DNA of 64,000 nt from Nymphaea colorata (Eukaryota > Streptophyta > Magnoliopsida > Nymphaeales > Nymphaeaceae). Below the pieces are notes generated by a model. That model was given only the letters and a program-made list of their open reading frames with translations. It did no database searches and was not told the origin of the DNA. This document shows, in pieces, positions 51,067 to 61,000 of the stretch (its first letter is position 1; the number at the start of each line of letters is the position of its first letter). The stretch lies in NCBI RefSeq assembly GCF_008831285.2, contig NC_045141.1, positions 26,091,315 through 26,155,314 of the forward strand. Direction: 5' to 3'. The position numbers and the translations under genes were made by a program.

Positions 51067-54000
51067 GGCTATTCAAATTGCAAAGGTAAATGTTCAAGTT
51101 TCTAAATTTGTTTCTAAATTAGATAATCTGTTACGAACTCAAAAAATATAAGATGCAAAAAGTTGCCTCAGTTACATAAGTGAAAATCTCAAAGTTCCTA
51201 AATTTGATAATCCATTACTGTCTCAAAAAATATAATATAATATATAAAAAGTTGTCTCAGTTATAGAAGTGAAAATATAAATGGTCAAATTTTAATATGC
51301 GCATGTGCATTCAAGTTTCTAAATTTGATCATCTGCTATGATCTCCATAACACAAGATGCAAAAAGTGATCTCTATAATGAAAGTTAAATGTTTAAACTT
51401 CATATCCTAATATCTTTAAAAAAATATATCAAAAGATGTATAAAATCTCCTAAATGAGGCATTCTATAAGTATACTGTTAATGCTTTTTACACAGGCAAT
51501 GCAACCTCACCACAATGCACGTTGACCTTTCATTTTTACAAGCCACGTTGACATGTTCATTCATTTTGAACAAATACAAGCAGAAAAGGGGATCTAAGAA
51601 CCTAAAAGGGGAGAAAGATGTTCAGATGGCACCTGTATTCTGCTGGTAGAGAGAAAATTGACTGAGAAATCCTAAACTTTGCAGTTCATCCCAATGCCAA
51701 TGATGATAACTATTTTAGGCTTAGTTCTGGGGTTTGCAACAAATATTATATGAGTTTTGACAGTCTAGTCCCTAAGTGCCGGTTCCATGGCCCAGAAATG
51801 TACAGTAGATGAGGAAAAAAACTTTTAATTTTTAATTTGATCCCTCTTAATCAAACTAGAAATTAAAAAAAGAAAGACCGTGGGGCAAATTTCCAGAAGG
51901 ATGTTTCTGAAAACTTCATCTCACCCACGAGAAACCCTGGACCAAAAAAATGCCTGTTAGGGCTGAAGAGAGAGAACCCACCATCATCACGTACTTGATA
52001 AAATAAGATTGGCATTTCAAAGATGCTTGTAAGTTCAATCGCAGGTTCGGGATGAATTCATGCTAAACTAAGAACAAGATAAATTTGGTTTGAAGATTTT
52101 TATGTCAATCCCTTAACATTCTTCATGTTAAATAAAAACAGAATTTTATGACAAAAAAAGAGGATCCAGGTTTTATGCCAGGGTCATGACCAACGAGGAT
52201 ATTGTTCCACATCTATGTGATCGGATCAGACTTCATCAGTCTGCACTTGAGTGTCAAATTCAAATCCAAGTTCAGGAATGAAACGTCGCGTGTGATTCAA
52301 AACTAACTAGCAATGGACTCAAAATTTCTCTATCAAAATGGAGCTTGAAATTAAAATCAGTATTTGTCAATCAAAGACATTGGGTCAGCATTTATTCACA
52401 TGAATTGATAATCAGCTCCATATGGATGTACATCCAATTTATTTACGTCCCTCCCTGGAATTAATTCAAGACCGGAGTGTGGGCGGGTGCACAAGAGACC
52501 AAACGCGGCCCAGAATTGATGAGCATTGAAGTGGTCAGTGATGAGCATCGCTTACATGATAAAGAATTTGAAAAGAAAAATGACATAGGTGGTTGTTGCC
52601 ATCAATTCCATCCCATCATTCCCATGCTATTAAACTAGGAAAGATATTTCCAGGAATCTTTATCTAATCTCATCACACACTCAGCAAAAATGGAATGGGC
52701 AGCAAATTTCCCATTCCATCATTCCTGGAAACATCTTTCCAGAAACTTAATTCCAGTTTAAGATTTCCAACATCTGTTTATCAGCATTTATTTACATGAA
52801 TTGATAATCAGCTCCATATGGATGTACATCCAATTTATTTACGTCCCTCCCTGGAATTAATTCAAGACTGGAGTGTGTGGGGGTGCATAGGAGATCAAAC
52901 GCGGCCCAGAATTGATGAGCATTGAAGTGGCCAGTGATGAGCATCGCTTACATGATAAAAAATTTGAAAAGAAATATGACATAGGTGGTTGTTGCCATCA
53001 ATTCCATCCCATGCTATTAAACTAGGAAAGATATTTCCAGGAATCTTTATCTAATCTCATCACACACTCAGCAAAAATGGAATGGGCAGCAAATTTCCCA
53101 TTCCATCATTCCTGGAAACATCTTTCCAGAAACTTAATTGCAGTTTAAGATTTCAAAACTATCAAACTATACCTAAATTCATGAAATTCTGTTATTGAGG
53201 CAAATCAGATTCCAATAAATAAGTATAAGAAGTCTATATATTTAGGAAAAGAATCGTGTGATCATATCAATGACCCATTCACTGGCGTTTGGAGTCAAAT
53301 AGCTGCCATAGGCATCTATCAACATGTGTTCATACAGGCATCGTCCAACAAATGATAGCCCCTAGAGACATCAGCTTGGACTTTGTAACAAATATCTATT
53401 CTACAATTCTAGCCAATTTCTAAGACCAATCCTCTAGGTATAAAAAAAAATTCTACACTTTTCTGCGGTTGCAGTTTTCCAGACACAAGTCCCTACTCAG
53501 TGATACTGAAGCATGCAAACAGCCCGGCCATCATAAGGACCTGTTATCGCTATTATCCCATTTTCAGTTCTAGAAATTGCCAACCAATTCACCACACGTC
53601 AATGCAATTAAATAAGACCTGAGAAATTTCCACTCAGCAAACGAAAGGACTTCCATCTGTTTATCTATTGTGGACCTACTGCCGATGAACTGACTGACTT
53701 TGCCTCGACGTTGAGACTGTGGTTCCATTTCCACATATTGTTTCTGTTATATAATAGATAAGGGCGAGAAAAATAGCAGCTCAGAGTATATCCATTTGGC
53801 ATCTTATTCCCATTGGGCATGTTAATCTTTGGATTTCCACCAGGGATGTTAGCTTTCTAGATAACTTACCTAAGTATAAGAAAAACACCTTATGTTTTGC
53901 CTTGGTTCATGGAGGGTATACTTTTGGCTGCCATCAGCCTTGCAACCTTAGACACTACTGTTGAAATTCTTCTATTCCTCCACCTGCAGTATTCTAAGTT

Positions 54001-54597
54001 AGATATCAAATCTCAAACTGCATTTGCGGGAAACAGGATAAAACCTCAACCATTTCACAAAAAAAGTCCGTAATCCACAAATACTATTCCGTAAGGAAGA
54101 TTCCCGAATCTGCTTGGCTTCAAACATATGAAGCTAAACAAACTAGAATATTCCCGTCTCATTGGTTTCCCCTAAAATGTATAAGGGGGGAAAGAAAGTC
54201 AGAAATCTCGGAAAGCGCAGCCTGTTGACGATTCAGCTGTAAACAATCCTGGCCTATCCATGCATCCGGACGTTAAGGCAATAAAAACACAACCACCACC
54301 AAACAATGAAATATTGGACCTACTTTCTAATGCCTCCGCACAAAACCCAACTTCTAATCCATTAGACTGTGAAGGAAAAAAATATATGGACAAACCGCCA
54401 ACAAGTCATGAAGTCCCACCCTCCATCGACAATAGGGAGAGACTTTCAGGAAAAAAAATGACGACTAATTCGTGGGAAACGGCAAAATATACAGGAAGAA
54501 ACAGAATTCCTTACCCGACATCGTCGCGGTAGAGGCGATTAATGAGGACATCGCCTCGGAGGTTCAGGAAGTAGATCGCCGACGCAGCGACCGGCAT
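43283..54597 (-). CDS. AP2M: AP-2 complex subunit mu (clathrin adaptor medium chain)
   Basis: Medium subunit of the AP-2 adaptor at the plasma membrane; its C-terminal mu-homology domain binds YxxPhi sorting signals of endocytic cargo. Thirteen exons on the minus strand: 54597-54515, 50708-50531, 49975-49885, 49272-49178, 49097-49008, 48921-48873, 48786-48648, 48005-47889, 46440-46350, 46263-46121, 45498-45384, 43521-43477, 43363-43283. All junctions are GT-AG, phases agree, and the sum is 1,317 nt = 438 residues, the plant AP2M length. Seen: [20 protein letters not shown], longin-like N-domain (about 1-141) with [20 protein letters not shown], linker (about 142-165) and mu-homology domain (about 170-438) with [68 protein letters not shown] and a [12 protein letters not shown] end. 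Essentially full conservation indicates a functional gene. Introns 1 (3.8 kb) and 11 (1.9 kb) are repeat-rich. Confidence 0.98.
43522..45383 (-). other. AP2M intron 11 with internal duplication and CTAGGC clusters
   Basis: 1,862-bp intron. It contains a ~113-bp imperfect tandem duplication (44381-44606), an AT-rich stretch (44700-44960) and two clusters of the palindromic motif CCTAGGC or its variants at 44007-44055 and 45139-45185. No alternative exon was seen. Confidence 0.8.
44381..44606. repeat. ~113-bp imperfect tandem duplication in AP2M intron 11
   Basis: TCCTAAATCAGGATATCTTC at 44381 recurs as TCCTGAATCAAGATATCTTC at 44494, and the CCACCATG, GTCAAT, AAAGACACCAA and GGAGGC...GGAGGCCAACT segments follow in the same order in both copies. 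Confidence 0.85.
50978..51061. repeat. (TA)n microsatellite in AP2M intron 1
   Basis: About 40 TA units with one TATG interruption near 51001; preceded by an ATAAATA-type repeat from 50938. Confidence 0.95.
51093..51395. repeat. Degenerate ~100-bp tandem repeat in AP2M intron 1
   Basis: Three diverged units each contain (C/A)AAGTT(T/C)CTAAATTTG, GAT(A/C)ATC(T/C), an ATATAAGATGCAAAAAGT-like segment and TCAGTTA..AAGTGAAA-like sequence in order. The unit boundaries are approximate. Confidence 0.65.
52638..52740. repeat. Hairpin element, copy 1 (inverted repeat, 20-bp arms)
   Basis: Arms 52638-52657 (GGAAAGATATTTCCAGGAAT) and 52721-52740 are inverse with 19 of 20 matching. Inside lies a second perfect 10-bp inverted repeat, ATGGAATGGG (52690-52699) and CCCATTCCAT (52710-52719). 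It resembles the core of a short non-autonomous DNA element. Confidence 0.7.
53025..53127. repeat. Hairpin element, copy 2 (inverted repeat, 20-bp arms)
   Basis: Second copy of the nested inverted repeat, arms 53025-53044 and 53108-53127, carried by the 396-bp duplication. Confidence 0.7.
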
Positions 54598-54870
54598 CTG
54601 GACGCGGAACGACGACCCGATCTTGATGGATCCAAAGCCCTAATCTTCCCGCCTCCCGATCGTATCCGAACGGCGAAGACCAATTAGAATCAGGGATTGG
54701 ACAGCAAAGTCATCGAGTAGAACAGCGAAGGGAAGGACTGTCGGATTCCCGGCACCGAGATCTCACCGGAAATCGGATGTGTGGGAAAAGAAACAAATCG
54801 GGACGAGACACACGAGAAATTGAGGGGGACGAAGAAGAAAAAGAACACAGCAAGAGGGAACGCCCCGCCA

Positions 54871-54907
54871 AGAAAATGAATTAGCCCTCTACTTTAATTC
54901 ATTTTCT
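54871..54907. promoter_or_regulatory. Perfect 13-bp inverted repeat in the AP2M promoter
   Basis: AGAAAATGAATTA at 54871-54883 and TAATTCATTTTCT at 54895-54907 are exact inverses with an 11-bp spacer, about 275-310 bp upstream of the AP2M ATG. It could bind a dimeric factor or be a small hairpin; only the symmetry is seen. Confidence 0.5.
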
Positions 54908-55470
54908 CCTCTTTCTTTCTTTTGTCTGATTTGCTTCTCGTTTTCGAGTCCTATTGCGCTGTCAATAAGGAGGGCTGCAACGCTGCTGCGGGAGCAGCTT
55001 ACTTACAGAGTCCGAACAAATCACATTCTTAAAATATTCCGCAATCCCTGCCGTCGATGCAATACGATCAACGATATCTGTTGTGATTAATGACCTGTTC
55101 ACATTCTCGTCAGTTCGTCTCGTGGTTGGTCAGGTCAGAGTTCCATACAACCTTCAACATGATTTACGGGATGAATTAAGATAATATTCGTGCTCCTATA
55201 TGCTTCTGTACCCTCTAACCATAATTAAAAAAAACAAAAAACAAAAAACAATAATAGAAAATTAAATGAATTAACTTTTCAAAAAGGAAATTATACTATT
55301 TATCCTCATATATGCTTATGTATCATTGGACCATAATTAAAGAAGAACAAAAAAATGAGAGAGAGTCCAAAGTGGGGGAGGGATATCTTGAACAGACCCA
55401 AACCCTTCTTTTTTGTATGTTCTTAGGTTTATTCAAAAGTATTAATTATTTGCAGTTCAAAAAAATAACA

Positions 55471-55557
55471 CCCACATATTCAAATTGGCAATTGAACCCA
55501 CATATTCAAATTGGCAATTGAAGTTTCATTGATGAGTCTGTTTAACCAACTAAGCTA
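55471..55557 (-). mobile_element. tRNA-like/SINE relic with a 26-bp internal duplication
   Basis: On the minus strand TAGCTTAGTTGG (55557-55546) is a perfect A-box, and GGTTCAATTGCC (55498-55487) is a weak B-box. An exact 26-bp tandem duplication (55471-55496 and 55497-55522) has stretched the spacing. Like the element at 10.1 kb, it has GTTGGTTAA and then GAAACT downstream, suggesting one old SINE family. Confidence 0.4.
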
Positions 55558-58085
55558 TCTTATTATGGGCAAGAGATGTGGAAGGGTGGGGGGAAGAGGA
55601 AATTTCAACCATTTTGCCCCTGAGAACCTAACTTAATAAAAATCAATATGATTACAAGTCCTTCACCTACCAAACAGCTTGACTAACTATGCTAAGTCGT
55701 GAAGGATTTGATAGTGAGAGAGACCATGCATCCCAAACAATACATTTTTAGAAAAGATAATTTATATCGGCAGTTTATTTACTGTCCTTTTAATAAATGA
55801 CTAGTAAGATATTAGTAATTATTTGTTATGCGAGTGGCATAACAATCGGGATAAAGGTTGATAAGTGGTTGGTTTAGTGTTTTAAAATTTTTATGCTGCA
55901 AAAGAGAGATACCGATATACAAGTTAAAGCACAGTGAGGGTGAGGATGAGGATGTCACCGTAAAGCACCAATAGCAGCTCTGGATCATAAAGAGAGTGTG
56001 AGTGTGTGATTTCCTTTCACTCACCTGAAATATTAGTAATTAAAAATAAACATAGCAAAACCATATTATATCATATTGGAGGCCGTGGATTGGTCTCTTC
56101 ACTTTAACATTTTCCACTATTGATTGTTCAGTGTAAGTTGTGAATGCGTTTTTTTACATCATCGTGCATTTATCAAGGACAATGCTTTTACATGATAAAC
56201 AACACTTTGCAATACTTGAAAATCATCAATCTACTTTTTGCCTCACAAAACTAACCTTATTTCTCTATAAATCATGATCATCGTACCAATTTATACGTTT
56301 TCTTAGTGGGCAAATAAGGTGAAAACATAGTCACGGGTCTATAGAGTTTCAAAACAATAATAGTCAAACAGATTCTCGCATTTACCATAAATCAATGTAT
56401 ACTATAGTCTGCCGCGCCATATATAGCCCATTTTTATTTTGTAGAAATGCAATCGTATACAGACAAACCATATTCTATAATGTTTTCACCTAATAATGTC
56501 TTTCACCTTGACGACTTGTAAAATCATTTATGCGCATTGATTTCAAGTTTTCCTTTTTCATTGTTACTAGTAACTTAGGGGAAACCATCAATTGTAGCCT
56601 CATATCTTCAAGGTCTTTAACTTGTTTTGGAGCTTAGGCGAGCCTATAATCGACCATTCAACTTAAATGTGGAGCTTAGCAAGCATCGTTTGTGACTCAG
56701 CAACAATGGGATTCGAACATGTGATGGCTTACTCAATGCGACCAAGACTGGTCAGACGCGTTGGAACAACTCGTGCAATAAGGAATGGTAGGTTGAGATG
56801 ATGAGATAAAATGGTTGGCGGTTGGCATCATTTGGGGGATCGCACCATCATCATGGATTCATGTTCAATGATATCATTGTTGTTGATGGCTGATCGCTTC
56901 CCGCTCCCGCTTCCCGCCATTGCAAGGTCGCTTCCCGCCCCCGCTTCCTCATCTCATCGCTTCTTCTTTTCAATTTCATGTCCTATTTACTGGCAATTGA
57001 CATATCAATGCCTGCGTTTTTTACTAGGGTTAAAAAAGAACCAAGAGCCCCATTTTGTTTACTAGTCACAAATTTTCAGATCCAAAGTTTTATTAACATT
57101 ACGAAGTCGGCAAAAAGGGAAAAAATCGCAACAAAGATATAAAAACATATTATTCTTACAATGCAACAACTATCTTTTCAAAAAGTTACCATAAAAATTT
57201 CGGCACATGATACATTCAACCATTCACACGATTGAACGCCACCAAGCATTTGATTATCGTTTAAAGACAAACTTTTCGTTTTGTTTTCTTATAGATTGGA
57301 AAGTACTTTATGAAAGGTGGACTAGTAGATGACTTGCTTTGTTAAAAAGTTAATCACTCACTTATGCTGCGGATTACAGTCATATGGCACAAAGAGTAAC
57401 GCTAGCGAGAATGAAACTAAAGAAGTGTTGTTGACACAGCACCATCCCCACTAGTGGCGCTACTTCCCGAAAATTGGGTACCAAGATTAAGATCTGGATC
57501 AAATCTAACTCATTTAACTCTCTAGAAGTAAAACAGATTATGCAGATCTAATCTGGCTTCCAGAACTCACTGATTAGGATCCAGATTCGAATATACTCCA
57601 CACCATCTTGCACACGGTTTTGAGGGAAAGGTAATTGTCAAATCCAAAAGACCGTTTCTCCATCGGCTCCTGGTAGTCATTTTTAAAATTCTCGAGGATA
57701 TATCAAGAAAATTATTTTCAGTATCGGTTGCGTGTCGGGCAGGGTTAAAAGGCTTAATTCTTCTGTATTTTCTTGGTAAGAAACAAGGGGACGTCTCTCT
57801 CTCTTTATCTTCTCAAAGCGTCACCACGAAACTCGCTTCCTGTTTTCCCAATGCTTCATAGCCGCCGCCACCAATTGCATGGGTAGGTTCATCGATGCCC
57901 CCATGTATGGATACGTTCGCTACCATCGTCCTAATTATGATCCAACATCATCATCATGACCATCAGCGGTGTCATCGGTATATTTGAGATGTGCATCTAA
58001 GAGGGTGCATATTCAGGAGGTTCCGTTCTGGCCCTTCTTTGTCAGGAGAGGATCAAATCAACTCCCAGGAAACCGAAAGAGGAGG

Positions 58086-61000
58086 ATGGGTCTGTTCAGA
58101 AAGATCGCTAGTCTCTTCGGGATCATCAGAGACGATGGCCATGATCGGGATGGTGGCGGTGGTCGTCGTCATCACGACCCTGATGGCGTCAATCCGAATG
58201 TTGGCGTGAATGCTAGGTCAAACGGAGGGTTCGGCGTCAAGGTGCCCGTAACAGTGGAGAGGGCCTATCAGGGACCCGTCATCACTCAGTGCGATCATGG
58301 AGAAGGCGGAGTTCAGGTAGCATTGCTTTGCAGGTTTCCGTTGATTAGCGGGACTTGTTTTGCTTTATTATTGTCTTTTGTGTTAATATCGCTCGCTGGA
58401 TTTAATTCTGTGGCGGAATTTTTGAAGTGTGGTTGCTTCTTCTTGAGTTTCTGCGGTTTTGGGGTTTCTATCGGAGAATTTCCGTTTGTGCTATATCATT
58501 GATGTTCGGGATTTGATGCTAGTGCACTTTTTTCTTGAAGTGAGTTTGGTTTTTCATTTATGCAAATTGTAGCTATCTGCATCAGAAACTCTGTTTATGT
58601 TTTTATTACTGTTGGAATTTAGTTCTGTAATGTTATTCCTGAAGTGGGTTCATCTTCTTATTTTGAAATTCATGCAAATTTTTGTTGTCCATGAAAGATT
58701 TGCAGCAGTCTTGGGCGTTTTTGGTGGCATTTTTGGTTTCTGTTTTCCCTAACATTTCTGTTCGGAGGTTCTTGGAGAATTTGGTGTCATGTCATACTTC
58801 CGTGCTGGAAATAAAAGTTTTCTCTTCTCCCTTGTCAGTATAGACTATAGCGTTTCGATGTTTTCTGATGAATTATTTTAATTTTTAGTACTCTTGAGCT
58901 TCCTGTTATTTTCATCTTCTCAACTGGAAGTTTGAAGCTCTGCTATTTATGGCATTTATGTTTGTTAATTGCTGCTTGTTACTTTGTCCGATTACTCCGT
59001 TTGAACAATATGGGATTTGGGAAGTATAGTCCATAAAAGTCTGGAAAGGAGTCCTGTCCAGCAGGCACCTGATGCTTTTACGGTCCAGTGTAATGGTTTT
59101 GTCACATTTCTTCCCAATTGTACTTGAAACTTGAAAGATCTCGAGGAATTTGTAAGAACGATAAAATAAGCAGCTGCGGATGTCTAAATTCTGAGAATTT
59201 GTCCACAAAGTGAGACTCTCCCTGGGTGTCTGTGGTTCTAGACTCTGGTACACAAATCATCAACTGTCACAAATCGTGATCCTCAAAAGCATTTGAACTG
59301 ATACCTTGCTTCATTTAAAAGTTCGGTTCTACAGAAACGGTAGAAATGCTTACATGCAGTTGCTTCAATTAGAACTATAAAAATCCACCAAAGATATGGA
59401 CTGAGAACTTGACCAAAGCAGGCTGTCTTTGACAAATATTTTGGACAAAATAGTGAAGAGAATGAGATATATCAACATTTCTTTTTATAACAACTAGGTT
59501 ATACATAGTTTAATTTAAGATTGCCTAGATTAATTTATATTGAAAATTGAAGTCATACTTGAGTTTCACTATGACCAGCTAATTTCCAGCAGCACTTTTG
59601 GGTACGAGACTACGAGTGCCTGTCCTATCTCCAGTAATGTAGAAGAAAATACTTGTTACTCCGTAACATTGTTCCTTGTGTCATATTCTACACAGTGATC
59701 TTCTCTACCACTCTTCAAAATGCCTTTTTAATATTTTATAAGGTTCCTAGTTTCTTCCTTTAACAGTAACATCTGTTTCCCTTTTTTTTGTCCTCTGTAT
59801 GTTTGAGAAAGTAATAGATTCATACACATGCACACACACAAATAAAAAATGCCATCCACCGAAACAAAAAAGGCCCTTCATACAAGCATTTGGCTGATCT
59901 ACTTTTTTTGCATGACATTCTTTATCATTCTGGTTTGTCATTCAATACGTTTTCCTCCCTGAGGCCTCAAGTGAGTTGTTTTCAAGAATAGTGCACTGCT
60001 AATTAAACCAAGTTTTGTTAAACTTGGACGGTTAGTTGAACTTTTTCTAATACCGTCATGTTTAATGCTTCATTTTCTGACAATTGTTTAATATTGGTTT
60101 AAAAAAATATTGACTCTATTGGTACGTTATATAGATTATAGAAGAGTTTAGTGATTAATGAAGGGATTTTGATGTGCATGATCCATTAATGTGCCATTCT
60201 TATTCTTATGTTTGTTATCCGGTGTTTGATTATGCGAGGCAGCAGGATGTTATTAATTTATTACCTAGTGAAATTATAATAAATTTATAGTCATTCTTAG
60301 GTGTCAGAGGTGCATTCTTTTCTGTGGTTTTTAGGTTTAGAGATCTTTAGATTCCAATCATTGACATTAATCGATACATGTAAAGGTAGTATGCGAGACA
60401 ACATTGATCATTAAACAAGCAACAAATGCCATAATTTATTATGCTTAGAACTGGAATTCTAGTCTTTGAACTTCAGAGCAGGACAAATTAGGACAAGCTT
60501 AAGTCTGGATAACCTCTCGGCTGATCAAGGTCCTGCATTGTCCAGGTGGATTTCATATTTGGTGTGAATATTTGGATTGGCTGTTTTAGATTATATACAG
60601 GATATTCAGCCGATTCCTTAAATACCTGAAGCTATGCATAGGAAAGCTAATGGGAATCTCTCTACCAACTATGAATGCACATGCTTCATAGGTAAAGATC
60701 CTACAAGTGGTGAAAGTTCTTTCAGAACTAGTGTCTCGCTGTTGCTGAGAAGCGCAATAGGGACCACCTTTTATTCTTACATTTACAGCTTGTGATGCTT
60801 TTTGGCAACAGGTTCATCATTTGGTAGAGCTTATGGAATCTTGGGCAATTGTTCCTGTCTGCCAGGATGCACAAGTAATTGGTGCCATTGTCTTTTCTCA
60901 TGAATGAATCTGTACTTCAATTGACAAGAGTGAAGTTGAGACTACTATTAATGATCTGAAATGTAGGTTCAAGTAGATTGCTGTCAGTATAATCTGACAA

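Larger units (their letters stand above)
52385..53155. repeat. Tandem duplication, period 396 bp, in AP2M intron 1
   Basis: TCAGCATTTATT at 52385 and at 52781 begin two copies that stay nearly identical to about 52770 and 53155. Differences are scattered substitutions and one 9-bp deletion (a CCCATCATT unit lost in the second copy). Each copy holds a hairpin element with 20-bp arms (see separate entries). The high identity implies a recent event. Confidence 0.95.
50709..54514 (-). other. AP2M intron 1 (3.8 kb), repeat-rich
   Basis: Donor follows GATGTCGG in exon 1; the acceptor is TTTTTTAG before GGGAAACATGG. Contents from high to low coordinate: unremarkable AT-rich DNA (53160-54514), a 396-bp tandem duplication (52385-53155), AT-rich DNA, a degenerate ~100-bp repeat (51093-51395) and a TA tract (50978-51061). 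The plus-strand ORF at 54260-54532 has no known domain and is probably spurious. Confidence 0.85.
54598..58085. other. Divergent intergenic region between AP2M and the unknown-protein gene
   Basis: About 3.5 kb with no recognised gene. The first ~300 bp are GC-richer and hold the AP2M leader and promoter, including a perfect 13-bp inverted repeat (54871-54907). A 26-bp exact duplication inside a tRNA-like relic lies at 55471-55557, and a weaker tRNA-like B-box at 56710-56725. The last ~250 bp before 58086 look like the leader of the next gene. Confidence 0.65.

Noticed and set aside
54260..54532. 90-codon plus ORF at the AP2M first exon
   Set aside because: Lies mostly in intron 1 on the opposite strand, has no known domain and ends inside exon 1 antisense.
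56700..56762. tRNA-like B-box (GTTCGAATCCC on the minus strand)
   Set aside because: The B-box is good but the A-box is weak and no cloverleaf can be drawn; not enough to call a tRNA or SINE.
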